The position numbers and the translations under genes were made by a program. Of a DNA stretch of 64,000 nt, positions 1-9,449 are shown piece by piece (positions within the stretch are counted from its first letter, which is position 1; each line of letters begins with the position of its first letter). The DNA lies in contig JAHDXO010000006.1 of NCBI GenBank assembly GCA_023382975.1, forward strand, positions 142,148-206,147, in the 5' to 3' direction. The notes under the pieces are model-generated. The model searched no databases, had not been told where the DNA came from, and saw nothing but the letters and a program-made list of their open reading frames with translations. The stretch is from Pirellulaceae bacterium. GTDB lineage: Bacteria; Planctomycetota; Planctomycetia; Pirellulales; Pirellulaceae.

Positions 1-28
1 CGCAGCCCCGGCTGCCTTGCCTCCGTAG

Positions 29-47
29 CACAGGCTGCCAGCCTGTG
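29..47. repeat. Short perfect palindrome (hairpin)
   Basis: An 8-bp perfect inverted repeat (CACAGGCT / AGCCTGTG) with a 3-base loop lies 35 bp before the first gene. No T-run follows, so it is not an obvious intrinsic terminator. It could be a dispersed intergenic palindrome of the kind common in planctomycete genomes, but only one copy was noticed here. Confidence 0.45.
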
Positions 48-81
48 GTCAAATTCATCGCCGTCGCCGAGCACACCGAAC

Positions 82-1044
82 TTGAGCCAACCAACCTCAC
101 TTGCCCACGACGCCGCACAACCGAGCGTGCTGCTGATCAGCACGACTTGCGGCCTGCTGTCGGCCATCGGCTACACCGGCGCCAACGGATTCCTGCGCGC
201 GGTGGCACACTGCGACCCCGTATGGGTCTCGGCGGTGAAGGCGTTTCCGAACATCTTGCTGGTTGGTCCCTGGTTGCTGGCCTTGCATTTCCGCGGACTC
301 CCGGTCCTTCCCGCTCGCAGCGTGCTCGTCAAGATCGCACTTGCGGGCTTGGTGGGCCAAGTGTTCGGCAACGTCCTGTTTCAGTGGTCGTTGGGTGTGA
401 TCGGACTCGCGTTGGCGGTCCCGCTGTGTCTGGGCACGATCATCCTGGGCGGCGCCCTGTTGGGCCGGATCGTCCTGAACGAGCCCCTGACGGTGCGAAC
501 CTTGTTCAGCGTAGGCCTGTTGATCGGCGCGATCAGCGTGTTGTCGCTCGGCGCCGGCGAAGCCCAGCAGTCGGTCGCTGCCACGTTGGGCAACGTGTCC
601 CCAGCGGATTCCTGGTGGCGGTTGGCCGCCGGCGTCGCCGCCGCCACATTTTCCGGTTTGGCGTATGCAGTATTGGGCGTCGTCATTCGATACGGTGTCT
701 CGGGCCGAGCGTCCCTGGCGGCGACCATCTTCATCGTGGGACTGGCGGGCGCGATCAGCCTTGGCAGCCTCACGCTGTGGAAGATCGGCTGGGAAGGCGT
801 GATGGCGACCCGCTCGGACGACTTGGTCATGATGCTGCTGGCCGGCTTGCTGAACACCGCCGCGTTCTTCGCCTTGACCAAGGCGTTTCAACTGGCGAGT
901 ATCGTGTACGTCAACGCCTTGAATGCTACCCAGGCGACCATGTCCGCCATCGTGGGCGTGCTGCTGTTTCAGGAAGCGTTTTCGCCGGAACTCGTGCTGG
1001 GCGTCGTTCTGACCATCGCGGGTCTGGTGCTCATGAAACGGTAA
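82..1044 (+). CDS. EamA/DMT-family transporter
   Basis: A 320-residue polytopic membrane protein. Hydrophobic helices run from about residue 15 to the C-terminus in two halves, the pattern of drug/metabolite exporters of the EamA type. Glycine- and alanine-rich helices such as LLIGAISVLSLGAG and the final helix VLGVVLTIAGLVLMK fit the second EamA repeat. The start taken is TTG at 82, since the reading frame has no upstream ATG. No clear Shine-Dalgarno is visible. The substrate cannot be inferred. It stands alone, convergent with the following peptidase gene and separated from it by 14 bases. Confidence 0.8.
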   Translation: MSQPTSLAHDAAQPSVLLISTTCGLLSAIGYTGANGFLRAVAHCDPVWVSAVKAFPNILLVGPWLLALHFRGLPVLPARSVLVKIALAGLVGQVFGNVLFQWSLGVIGLALAVPLCLGTIILGGALLGRIVLNEPLTVRTLFSVGLLIGAISVLSLGAGEAQQSVAATLGNVSPADSWWRLAAGVAAATFSGLAYAVLGVVIRYGVSGRASLAATIFIVGLAGAISLGSLTLWKIGWEGVMATRSDDLVMMLLAGLLNTAAFFALTKAFQLASIVYVNALNATQATMSAIVGVLLFQEAFSPELVLGVVLTIAGLVLMKR

Positions 1045-1058
1045 GGACCGTCCTTCGT

Positions 1059-2594
1059 CTACATCTGCGGCGAGGGCAGGTCGATGGTTACGGTCTTTAG
1101 ACGGCCCTGTCGTTCGACCAGCAGTTCCATCGGACCGGTCCAGCCGTTGACCGTGTCGCGAAACTCGTCGCCGTTGGCAAAGCCGTAGCCGCCCACTTGG
1201 TAGACTCGGTCGGCGACCTGCAAGCCTGCCAGTCCGGCAGCCGAATTCGCGACGACTTCGCACAATACCACGGTACCGGGTTCCGCGCCGTCCTCGCGCC
1301 ACGAGATCCCCAGCCGCAGCGGCTTGCCGTCCAGTGGAACCGCCAGTTCGACCGTTTCCAACTGGCCTTCGTTTTCGCGTCGTACCACGACGGTCGCGGG
1401 CGATTCCGTTCGCACCACCTGGGCCAGCAGCGATTCGATCGTGGACATCGGCTGGCCGGCAAAACTCAACAACACGTCCCCGGGTTTCAAGCCAGCACGA
1501 TCCGCCGGCAGACCGGGATACACGTGACTCAGCACGATCTCCCGCGACTCCGAACCGTTGGTTGCCAGTGTCACGCCAAGTCGCGGAGGACGAGGTGGTG
1601 CAGGACGCTCCAACTCGACCAAATGCTCGGGCCTTTCCGATCGAGCGGACGGGCGAAACGCCGGAAGATCGTCTTGATTGGCCAACTCGTGAGTGATGGC
1701 GAACAGTAACCGAGCCACCGACTGGCTGCCGTCGTGGTTGATCCGGTGCGCGTCATCGATCGGTCGGTGATAGAACTCGTTCAGTCCCGTGTGGAGCATC
1801 AGCACCGGGATTTCACGGTCGAAGAACGAGTAATGGTCGCTGTTCGCCTTCAGCTCCCAGGTGAAATCCAGGGTCAAATCGGTCGAGGTATTGCACTGGC
1901 TGACCAAGCGGCGGAGCCCCCGGCTGCTTCGCGTCCCGTAGATCGTCACCTGGTTGCCGCGCAAGTGGCCGATCATGTCGGCATTGATCTTCATAACCAC
2001 GCGATCGATCGGGACCGTCGGTTCGGCGGCCCAGTGTTTCGAGCCCCACAGCCCCTGCTCCTCGCCGTCCCAGAACGCGAACAGAACCGATCGGCGGGGA
2101 GGTTGCCCCAACGCAAGAAAGCCCTCGATCACTTCCAGAACCCCGGCCACGCCGCTGGCGTTGTCGTCGGCCCCGTTGTGAATGTAGCCAATCGGCCCGA
2201 GGCTGTTCTTTCGGCTCCCGTATCCCACGTGATCGTAATGGGCGCCGACGACGATCGTCTCGTGCTTTCGATCGGGATCGGTCCCTTCGAGCATCCCCAG
2301 GATGTTTCGGCAGTTGCCGCGAAATTGCTGATAGTAAGAACCGCGTTCTCCGGCCGGCTTCAGTCCGTAGCGTTCCAATTGCTGGGCCAAGTAGTGCCCG
2401 GCCGCATGCCCGCCACGGGTTCCCGCCTCGCGGCCCTCGAACGAATCGTCGGCAAGAGTGTCAATGTGGATCTTGATATCCGAAGAATTGATCGCGTCGA
2501 ACGCTGTCGTCAATTCATTGGCGATTGCCAGCTCTGCAAAGCAGATCAGGCCTAGGAATGTTACCCCCAAATGTGCATGCCCGGCTAGTCGCAT
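1059..2594 (-). CDS. Secreted M28-family zinc peptidase with PDZ domains
   Basis: A 511-residue exported metallopeptidase. The start at 2594 is preceded by GGAGG at good spacing and gives a signal peptide (MRLAGHAHLGVTFLGLICFA). A longer frame to 2705 exists but lacks this support. The catalytic part shows the M28 zinc ligands and catalytic acids in order: GAHYDH, GADDNASG, DGEEQGL, NADMIG and a late His in MLHTGLNEFYH. This is the aminopeptidase/glutaminyl-cyclase fold. Two PDZ-like domains follow, beginning near RLGVTLATNG and LRLGISWRED, each with the GLKPGDVLL / GLQVADRVY-type carboxylate-binding region. The likely role is periplasmic or extracellular peptide processing. It overlaps no other gene and is convergent with the transporter. 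Confidence 0.88.
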   Translation of the reverse strand: MRLAGHAHLGVTFLGLICFAELAIANELTTAFDAINSSDIKIHIDTLADDSFEGREAGTRGGHAAGHYLAQQLERYGLKPAGERGSYYQQFRGNCRNILGMLEGTDPDRKHETIVVGAHYDHVGYGSRKNSLGPIGYIHNGADDNASGVAGVLEVIEGFLALGQPPRRSVLFAFWDGEEQGLWGSKHWAAEPTVPIDRVVMKINADMIGHLRGNQVTIYGTRSSRGLRRLVSQCNTSTDLTLDFTWELKANSDHYSFFDREIPVLMLHTGLNEFYHRPIDDAHRINHDGSQSVARLLFAITHELANQDDLPAFRPSARSERPEHLVELERPAPPRPPRLGVTLATNGSESREIVLSHVYPGLPADRAGLKPGDVLLSFAGQPMSTIESLLAQVVRTESPATVVVRRENEGQLETVELAVPLDGKPLRLGISWREDGAEPGTVVLCEVVANSAAGLAGLQVADRVYQVGGYGFANGDEFRDTVNGWTGPMELLVERQGRLKTVTIDLPSPQM

Positions 2595-2766
2595 TGCGGT
2601 GCCTCCAAAATGAGCGATTACCAGAATATGCCATGTGGCTAGAAGAAAGCGATGAAAAACAGCAATATCTGAAGACGGGTTGCAAACCCTGTTGGAATCA
2701 GGCACAATTTTGCAACGATCCGCTTGGGTATCGTGTCGATAAGAATACCCGCGGCGAGTCCACCCC

Positions 2767-2855
2767 GGAGAGGTGGCTGAGTGGTCGAAAGCGCCGGTTT
2801 GCTAAATCGGTGTAGGGTTTACGCCCTACCGCAGGTTCGAATCCTGTCCTCTCCG
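2767..2855 (+). tRNA. tRNA-Ser (GCT)
   Basis: An 89-nt type II tRNA. The acceptor arms GGAGAGG (2767-2773) and CCTCTCC (2848-2854) pair perfectly, with discriminator G at 2855. The anticodon arm CCGGT-TTGCTAA-ATCGG places GCT at 2801-2803, reading AGC/AGT serine codons. A long variable arm (about 2811-2832) forms a stem, and the T-arm carries GGTTCGAATCC. The CCA end is not encoded. Confidence 0.97.
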
Positions 2856-3031
2856 CTCCCGCCCGCTGGCCGTGGTTCCATGTGTTGGGGCCACGGTCAG
2901 TTGCGTTTCTTGGCGCCGATTCGCCGACGGATGCATGGCTGCTCGATCACCGAGACCTTGCCGATCTTCGCGGACGCTGGTTCGTCGTGGCCGCGATCTG
3001 CTCGGCTTCTCCTGCGGCAATGTTCTCCGTC

Positions 3032-6000
3032 CTACGTGTTCAGGTACGTGATAATGTCGAGGACGTCGGCGGGGGTGGCGCGGCCGTCGCCGTTGACGTC
3101 CCAGTAGGGCGGGGGCGGCTGATCGGCCTCGGCCGACAAGGTCCGAGATCCGTTGCGGTTCAGTTCGTTGATCAACGTCAGCACGTCCAACGGCTGAATG
3201 AATCCATTGTCGTCGACGTCGTGACGGCGTCGGGGATTCTGCCAGGGGCGTTCGGAGAGGTTCGGGACGAAGCGGGCCTCGCGAGTGACCGCATTGACTT
3301 GCACAGTGCCCAAGTCGGTGCTCCGCCAATACAGTGGACTCGCCGACACCACATCACCGGCAAAAGTCGCGCCGGGATCGATCGCGGGGCGAGGACGCCA
3401 GGGCGACAAGCTGGTATCTGCGGCATAGCCGGGTTCTCCCCAGCCGATGGCTTCGTAACCGTAGAGCAGCGCGGAGTACCAGGCGTAGGCGAAACGCTGC
3501 GCATCGAAACTCTCCGCCGCGCCGTCGGTGGTCACGGCCAGGATGCCGAAGCCGACCGATGTTCGATAAGCTTCAAGGCTCGCCGACTTGGTATGCCAAT
3601 CCGTCTCGCTGACATCCGTACCACCGACGATTTGAAAGCCTTCGTAGAAGTAGTAGTCAGCCGCCGTCATCCGACTGGGCTCGCCAAGTGGGTTGTGCGC
3701 TGCATCGGGGTGATCGCCAAAGATTTGATCGAGCGAGTCGCCGCTGGCGATCACGACCAGTCCCCAGCGATGCGCGCACACGATCGCTTCGCTTTGCCTT
3801 GATCGGGATGTCCCCGAATCGTAACCGAATCCGTCGAGTAGCACGCCGGACACGCCGATTGCTTGCCACTGCGCGATTTGGTCACAGACGGTTTCGATTG
3901 GCAAGTTCTGTGTGTCGATGCCCAGATCGACGGATCCGTAGAACGCCGTCTCCGAAGCCGTGGGATGATTGACGATCGCCACGGTGCTGGTGCGATGCGG
4001 ATGATCGTCGGCTTGATAGCCGCTTCCAAACATCACGTGATCGTAAGCGGCGAACTCGACCGCCGCTTGGCCAACGTCGGCCGCTGTGTTGATCGCGATC
4101 GGTAGACCGTGGTAGACCAACAGATCGCGAGGCCGCAGACTGGCCGACTTGGCGACAACCTCGATGGACACAGTGCCGACGGCGCTGCCGCCACGCCCGT
4201 CGCTCGCTACGTAGGTCAGTTGATCGACTCCGGTGAAACCGCCGGACGCCAGGTAGCTCCAAACGCCGTCGCCGAGATCCTGCAGCGTTCCGTGGGCCGG
4301 AGAAGTCACCGCGGTGACCGTCAGCGGATCGTGGTCCGGATCGAGATCGTTGGCCAATAACTGCAAATCGCCGATCAACAGCAAGCGGTCCGTGGCAGTT
4401 CGCAGAAAGTCGTCGCTGGCGACCGGCGGCGAGTTGGGTGCCTGCACGCCGACATGGACGGTGATCGAGCCCAGGGCCGTCGCGCCGATCGCGTCGGTGA
4501 CCTGATAGGTGAAGCTGTCCGTGCCGCGGAATCCGGCGGCGGGAGTGTAGCGGATCAGGTCGCGGAGCGGCGCACCGGGCGTTCCAGCAGCCAGGAGTTC
4601 GACCGAACCGGCACTGGGACGCCCGTGCAACGCCAAGTGGAGCGAGCCGCCGTTGGGACTGCTGTCGTTGCTGGTCGCATCGACGTCCACACTGGCGCCG
4701 AAATCGCTGAACAACTCGTCGCTTCCGACGTGGATCGGATCGGCCAGCGCGTAGAAACTCGCCTGCACATCGACGCCCGCGGCATTCTGACGTTCGGGAT
4801 TGACGATCACCAACGAAGTCGGGTTTCCCAGCACCGCGACGTCCGGACCTGCGAAATAATCGGTTCGAACGCCCGAGGTACGAAACTCGGCCGTCAGGGC
4901 CTCGCCTTCCACGTTGAAGATCCGGTGGGCGTTGTTTCCGTCGGATGGCCCGATGGTGTTCTCCCAGCCGTCTCGCCAACTGACCACGCGGCGACCTTGG
5001 CCGTCGATGGCGATCGCCGGCGCGGATTGATCCTTGGACGTGGTTTCGTTGGCTTGCACTTCGTCGCTGATCGGCGTTCCGCCGCGGTAGAAGCTCCGCA
5101 GGAACACTCCGTCGCCCTCGCCGTCCTGGCCGCCGCTTGACCAGACCACTGTGAAATCGTTCGATGCGTCGCTTGCCACGCGCGGCCCTCGTTGATCGCC
5201 GGCGGTCGTGGTGTTGACGGAAAGCGGACCACCGTCCGCAATCCCATCCGCTGTGTAGAGTTGGGCGTAGACTCCCAGGCCGGACGTGTCGAGTCCGCCT
5301 TCTTCCCCCGAGTCGTTGTCCCACACCAGGACGAACCCGCCGTCTGGGAACGTGGTCACGTCGACGTTCGAGAAGTGACGGCCGCCCGGCGCACTCCGCT
5401 CGGCGGCATCGCGAGGCGTTCCGTCGGCAGCGAAGCGGCGGAAACTGACGTTCCGGTTGAGCACCGCCGAGGACCAGGCGACGACAAAGTCGCCAGTCGC
5501 CGGATCGACGGCAATCGCCGGCTTCTCTTGGTTTGCAAACGTGTACGTGTTTACTTGGAGCGTCGAACCGACTGGCGTGCCGTTCCAGGCAAATCGTCGG
5601 GCGTAGATTTCGTCGCCGTCCGTACTCGCGGATTCGCGGCCTTGCCAGACGACCACGAAATCGCCGTCTGCGGTCATGGCGACATCGGGATTCTTCGGTT
5701 CGCCCACCGCCGATGCGCTGACGAGCAGGGGGGTGCCGACGCGCGTGCCATCGCTCAGCAGTCGTTGGGCATAGATGCCGGAGCCACTGCCGTCTGGCGT
5801 TAGGCTCTCCCAGGCCACCACCAAGCGATCGTTTCCATCCGAAGCAACGGTCGGATTGCGCTGATCGCCGTCGGTCGAAGTGTTGACCACGGCGTCCAGA
5901 TTCGGCTGAGGAACGGACTGGACCGCTCGTGGGCCGACCCGTACCAGCACGGTCCGTTCGGCTGATCCGCCTTTCGTATCCGACACAGCGAAGCGAACCG

Positions 6001-7477
6001 GGTACTCACCCGCGGCGGACCATTGATGCTGGACCGTCAGCGATCCGGAAGTCGTGGTCCCGTCACCGAAATCCCAAAACAGAACGTTTGCGTCGCCGTC
6101 GCGACTGTCCACCATTGCGGTAAAGGTGATGGTCTGACCGATTTCGGCCATGGTGGTATCGGCATCCACCACTGCCCAGGGCGGCACATTGTCAGGAGAG
6201 TTGCCGCGCTGCACAACGACCTCGACAAAACGACTGCCCGCCGTGGCGTCGCGAGCAACGGCCGTGACGTGCAACTCCGCCGGCCAGTCGGAGAAGGTCC
6301 GGCCGATGGGCAATGCGGCGTCCATCCGGTCCTGGCGGTAGTCGCCTGACTGGGACGCCGGCGTCATGTCGATCAGCACAGGTTCGCTGTGCGATGTGCC
6401 GTCGAGCCAATTGAAAACCAGTCCGTCGCTGATCGCGCCGCTGCCGCCGTTGGCGCGGTGCTCCACCCAGAACTCTTGTCCGTCGATCCGCGGGATGCGG
6501 AGCGAGTAGACACGATCGGGTTCCGTCGCACCCTGGTCCAAGGCGTACAAATCGAAGGTTCCGCTTGCCACCACCGTCGTCGTCTGCACGGGCTCGGTCA
6601 GCCAGCCGAGTTGCGTCTTCCAATACGCCGAGAAATCGCCCACCTCCAAGTTGCCGCTGCCCATCAGATCCAGGTGATTTCCGTACGGATAGTGCTGGCC
6701 CGCGGCGGCCGAGCCGACGACTTGGAACGGATCGTCCGGCTGCCAGAATCCCGAATGTCCGGCACCCAGATTGTGCCCCAGTTCGTGGGCCCAGAGCCAG
6801 GACGACAGCGAGTTATGCAGCCAAACCTGTTGCCCGCCGATGGTGGCCAGTCCGCCGTAGGTGATTTGGCCGCCGTCCGACATGTCGGGGAACAGCACCA
6901 CGATCGTATCGTACGCGGCAAGATTGTAGCCCAGCGACTGGGCGAGTTCCCGTGCCCGCTGATGGATTTCGCCACTGGTGTCGGGTGCCTGATTCAGTTG
7001 GGCGACCGTGCGGGGGATGGTGACGACGCCGGGGACGATATCGAGCAAAGAATCCGGATAGGCCACGATCCCGAACGAGTTGAAAAGGTAGAAGTCATCG
7101 ATGTCGGCCAACCGCTGCCGGACAACGGCATCGGAATAATCGGCCAGGGGCGAGAAATCGCGGTCCAGAAACCGGGCGCGAATGAACAACACCGATTGAT
7201 CGCCCGAGGCACGCTGCGAGCCACTCGAAGCAGTCAGCGGGCCGTACGGCATCCATGGGTCGAACTTCGCCGTCATCGCTGCGCGATCCCAAGTTTCGAC
7301 CGGGTCACCTAGAACGCGCAGGGAGTCGGCGCCGAGCGCGTCGTGGGCGGCCAGCAGAGTGCGCGGTTCGAGCGTCTCAAACCCCAAGCCGGGGCGGCGG
7401 TATTTCGTCACGCGACGCCGATGACGTCGGGTGGAACCGGCAGCGGCAGAGTTCGTGGGATGCGAACATTTCCTCAT
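3032..7477 (-). CDS. Giant exported M11-like metalloprotease with PKD, cadherin-like, TIM-barrel-like and dockerin regions
   Basis: A 1481-residue protein if it starts at the ATG at 7477; the frame stays open to 7546. Regions in order: a basic N-terminus with the planctomycete LEPR-XLL motif (FETLEPRTLLA, about residues 28-40); a zinc protease domain with HELGHNLGAGH (about 229-239), the HExxHxxGxxH signature seen in gametolysin-type M11 metzincins; a PKD domain (about 436-516) with WDFGDG; repeated beta-rich units containing FVVVWxS-like strands (about 525-860); two cadherin/VCBS-like domains ending in SITVHVG and GTVSIEVV; a region resembling a TIM-barrel glycosidase (about 1130-1415, VSGVLLDGFGYDSG); and two dockerin-like EF-hand repeats at the end (DVDDNGFIQPLDVL and DVNGDGRATPADVL). 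Probably cell-surface or secreted. The substrate is unknown. Confidence 0.85.
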   Translation of the reverse strand: MRKCSHPTNSAAAGSTRRHRRRVTKYRRPGLGFETLEPRTLLAAHDALGADSLRVLGDPVETWDRAAMTAKFDPWMPYGPLTASSGSQRASGDQSVLFIRARFLDRDFSPLADYSDAVVRQRLADIDDFYLFNSFGIVAYPDSLLDIVPGVVTIPRTVAQLNQAPDTSGEIHQRARELAQSLGYNLAAYDTIVVLFPDMSDGGQITYGGLATIGGQQVWLHNSLSSWLWAHELGHNLGAGHSGFWQPDDPFQVVGSAAAGQHYPYGNHLDLMGSGNLEVGDFSAYWKTQLGWLTEPVQTTTVVASGTFDLYALDQGATEPDRVYSLRIPRIDGQEFWVEHRANGGSGAISDGLVFNWLDGTSHSEPVLIDMTPASQSGDYRQDRMDAALPIGRTFSDWPAELHVTAVARDATAGSRFVEVVVQRGNSPDNVPPWAVVDADTTMAEIGQTITFTAMVDSRDGDANVLFWDFGDGTTTSGSLTVQHQWSAAGEYPVRFAVSDTKGGSAERTVLVRVGPRAVQSVPQPNLDAVVNTSTDGDQRNPTVASDGNDRLVVAWESLTPDGSGSGIYAQRLLSDGTRVGTPLLVSASAVGEPKNPDVAMTADGDFVVVWQGRESASTDGDEIYARRFAWNGTPVGSTLQVNTYTFANQEKPAIAVDPATGDFVVAWSSAVLNRNVSFRRFAADGTPRDAAERSAPGGRHFSNVDVTTFPDGGFVLVWDNDSGEEGGLDTSGLGVYAQLYTADGIADGGPLSVNTTTAGDQRGPRVASDASNDFTVVWSSGGQDGEGDGVFLRSFYRGGTPISDEVQANETTSKDQSAPAIAIDGQGRRVVSWRDGWENTIGPSDGNNAHRIFNVEGEALTAEFRTSGVRTDYFAGPDVAVLGNPTSLVIVNPERQNAAGVDVQASFYALADPIHVGSDELFSDFGASVDVDATSNDSSPNGGSLHLALHGRPSAGSVELLAAGTPGAPLRDLIRYTPAAGFRGTDSFTYQVTDAIGATALGSITVHVGVQAPNSPPVASDDFLRTATDRLLLIGDLQLLANDLDPDHDPLTVTAVTSPAHGTLQDLGDGVWSYLASGGFTGVDQLTYVASDGRGGSAVGTVSIEVVAKSASLRPRDLLVYHGLPIAINTAADVGQAAVEFAAYDHVMFGSGYQADDHPHRTSTVAIVNHPTASETAFYGSVDLGIDTQNLPIETVCDQIAQWQAIGVSGVLLDGFGYDSGTSRSRQSEAIVCAHRWGLVVIASGDSLDQIFGDHPDAAHNPLGEPSRMTAADYYFYEGFQIVGGTDVSETDWHTKSASLEAYRTSVGFGILAVTTDGAAESFDAQRFAYAWYSALLYGYEAIGWGEPGYAADTSLSPWRPRPAIDPGATFAGDVVSASPLYWRSTDLGTVQVNAVTREARFVPNLSERPWQNPRRRHDVDDNGFIQPLDVLTLINELNRNGSRTLSAEADQPPPPYWDVNGDGRATPADVLDIITYLNT

Positions 7478-7677
7478 GGATCGATCTGTTGACTTAGGGA
7501 TGAATTGAATAGCGGACGGATTGGCGACTCGTCCTGGATGGTGCATTATACGTCATCCCGTAAACGGGCGAGGTTTCGGGAATCCCGTTCTTACCGCTTC
7601 GCCCGATTTTATGTATCCTAGGGGCCGTGTGTTGAAGGGTCTTGGACAATCGTTCGTTTTCTTGAGGAGAATGCATC

Positions 7678-8352
7678 ATGCGGATTGGCACAAGTTGTTT
7701 GGTCGCCCTGTTTGTGGCCGTGTTGGCGTCGTCGGCCAAGGCGGCGGAGAAGGTCGATCTTCTGGCTGGCGATGGTCTGGCCGGGTGGCACTATCACCTG
7801 GTGGACAAGGACGTCAAGAAAGAGGATGTCTGGAGCCTCGAGGACGGGATACTGAAGTGCAAGGGTACGCCGTTGGGCTATTTGTACACCAAGCAGAAGT
7901 TCCAGGATTTCAAGCTGACGTTGGATTGGCGGTGGGCCCCGGATACGAAGCCCGGTAACAACGGGGTGTTGCTGAGGATCGCCGGCGAGCCCATCTCGTT
8001 CTTGCCGAAGTGTGCCGAAGCCCAGTTGCGGCACGGCGATGCCGGCGATCTCTGGGGCTTCTACGGCTTCAAATTGAAAGGCGACGAGGCGCGTTGGCGC
8101 GACGTCAAGGGCCACGCGGAGCTAGGTGATTTCTGGGGCGTTGGCAAGATCAAGGGGGCCGAGAAGGAACCCGGCCAATGGAATACGTATGAGATCACGA
8201 TGCAGGGCGGCAAGCTGACCGTGCTGGTCAATGGCGAGAAGGTCAACGAGGCGACGGATTGCGACGTGTTGGCAGGTCCGATCGGGCTGCAATCCGAAGG
8301 CGGCGAGATCCACTTCCGCAACGTCCATGTGACGCCGCTGGCAGCCGAGTAG
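7678..8352 (+). CDS. DUF1080 (3-keto-disaccharide hydrolase-like) secreted protein
   Basis: A 224-residue protein with a signal peptide (MRIGTSCLVALFVAVLASSAKA) and a single DUF1080 concanavalin-like fold. Characteristic pieces are LLAGDGLAGWHYHL near the N-terminus, WSLEDGILKCKGTPLGYLYT, FKLTLDWRW, NNGVLLRI and the closing strand GPIGLQSEGGEIHFRNV. Family members act on or bind 3-keto-glycosides, but many are uncharacterised. The ATG at 7678 follows GAGGAG. It is transcribed divergently from the giant protease, with a 200-bp shared upstream region. It ends before a strong hairpin it shares with the convergent repeat-protein gene. Confidence 0.88.
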   Translation: MRIGTSCLVALFVAVLASSAKAAEKVDLLAGDGLAGWHYHLVDKDVKKEDVWSLEDGILKCKGTPLGYLYTKQKFQDFKLTLDWRWAPDTKPGNNGVLLRIAGEPISFLPKCAEAQLRHGDAGDLWGFYGFKLKGDEARWRDVKGHAELGDFWGVGKIKGAEKEPGQWNTYEITMQGGKLTVLVNGEKVNEATDCDVLAGPIGLQSEGGEIHFRNVHVTPLAAE

Positions 8353-8370
8353 TTTCGAGTTAAATAAACA

Positions 8371-8396
8371 AGCCGCGGACACTTCTGTCCGCGGCT
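8371..8396. terminator. Hairpin between convergent genes
   Basis: A perfect 10-bp stem (AGCCGCGGAC / GTCCGCGGCT) with a 6-base loop. On the minus strand it is followed by a T-rich stretch (TGTTTATTTA), so it best serves as an intrinsic terminator for the minus-strand repeat-protein gene. It may also act bidirectionally for the DUF1080 gene. Confidence 0.75.
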
Positions 8397-8432
8397 CGCC
8401 CCCATGCCACGCATACCGCGTTGCTGTCGATA

Positions 8433-9449
8433 CTAGAAGCTCTGTGCGGGCGGGGAAATTCGTAGCCAGTCCAAGAGTTGGGCCGAACGATCTTGACTGG
8501 ACGGAGCGGGCAACGAACGGAATTCGGTCGGCCGATCCTCGAAGGGCGGCGGTGGAAGAATTTCGGCTTCGTCTTGTTCCGACTCGGCTTCGACCGGTTC
8601 GCTGTAGTTGTAGTAAGGTTCGCTAATGACGCCGCCCTTGCCCTTGACGGTGTCGCAGGTGTCGCAGCCTTCACCCTTCAACAGGTGCTTGCGAGCACAC
8701 AGCGGCAGCGTAGGCCACCAACCGCCGCGAATCGCGGGCGGGCAACATTCAGCCGACTTCTGAACGACGGGCGATTTCTGGACCGAGTCGGTTTTCTGGG
8801 TTGCCCAAGCCTTCTGCGAGACGATCGTCCTCTGCGGCACGAACGACTTCTGCGTTACGTGGCTCTTCTGCGGTACGAACGACTTCTGTGTCACATAGCC
8901 TTTTTGCGGCACATGCATCTTCTGGGAAACGACTGGCTGCCGAGGGGCACAGCCCTTCTGCGAAACCAAAGTCTTCTGCACCGCTGGTCCCTTCTGGGCG
9001 CAACCGCCCTTTTGAACGGCACACGTGCTGCAACCGGAATCGCATGAACCCTTTGCCGAGCATGATCCGCATCCGAATCGATGGCAGCCCCAGCCGCTGA
9101 ACAAACCTCCTTGAAGCGGCCAATAGTCGTAAGCACAATGCCTCGCGGCGCAGAAACCGGCCCACAGTCGGCTGGTGCAAGGCGACTGAGCCTCGCAGCA
9201 GTAACCCTGGAATCCCAGTCCGCGGTAGCTGGAGTAGCCGGGGTAGTAGCCCGGGAAATCCTCGTACATCAGCGGCGCTGGCGCGGCGGGTTCGGCGGAC
9301 TCGGCCGGTTCATACGTTTCCTCGACCTCGGGTTGCAGGCGAGTTGCCTCGAACACGCGGAAACCTCGCCGAGACGATCCGTCTTCCGCATTGGCGAAAC
9401 CGGCGAATAGCAGGACAAGTGTGGCGGGAAGGAGAAGTAGGCGTTTCAT
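8433..9449 (-). CDS. Secreted Cys-rich protein with Gln-Lys hexad repeats
   Basis: A 338-residue exported protein not assignable to a family. The start at 9449 gives a clear signal peptide (MKRLLLLPATLVLLFAGFANA) with AAGGA upstream; the frame extends to 9644 without support. Residues 47-60 are Pro/Glu/Ala-rich and 64-82 Tyr/Gly-rich. Residues 84-150 are cysteine-rich (CHRFGCGSCSAKGSCDSGC). Residues 144-232 hold about 15 copies of a degenerate hexad of the form V-x-Q-K-x-x (for example VTQKSF, VPQKSH, VSQKAW). A CDTCDTVKG cysteine pair follows, then an acidic Pro-rich tail. The composition suggests a structural or surface-layer component. Gln-Lys repeats resemble transglutaminase acceptor sequences, which is inference only. 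Confidence 0.7.
   Translation of the reverse strand: MKRLLLLPATLVLLFAGFANAEDGSSRRGFRVFEATRLQPEVEETYEPAESAEPAAPAPLMYEDFPGYYPGYSSYRGLGFQGYCCEAQSPCTSRLWAGFCAARHCAYDYWPLQGGLFSGWGCHRFGCGSCSAKGSCDSGCSTCAVQKGGCAQKGPAVQKTLVSQKGCAPRQPVVSQKMHVPQKGYVTQKSFVPQKSHVTQKSFVPQRTIVSQKAWATQKTDSVQKSPVVQKSAECCPPAIRGGWWPTLPLCARKHLLKGEGCDTCDTVKGKGGVISEPYYNYSEPVEAESEQDEAEILPPPPFEDRPTEFRSLPAPSSQDRSAQLLDWLRISPPAQSF

Noticed and set aside
45..1100. Alternative frame over the EamA transporter
   Set aside because: Composition is arginine-rich and low complexity, typical of antisense or out-of-frame translation of GC-rich DNA.
3032..3200. Cohesin-dockerin cellulosome system
   Set aside because: Dockerin-like EF hands at planctomycete C-termini are common without cohesins, and no cohesin was seen in the window.
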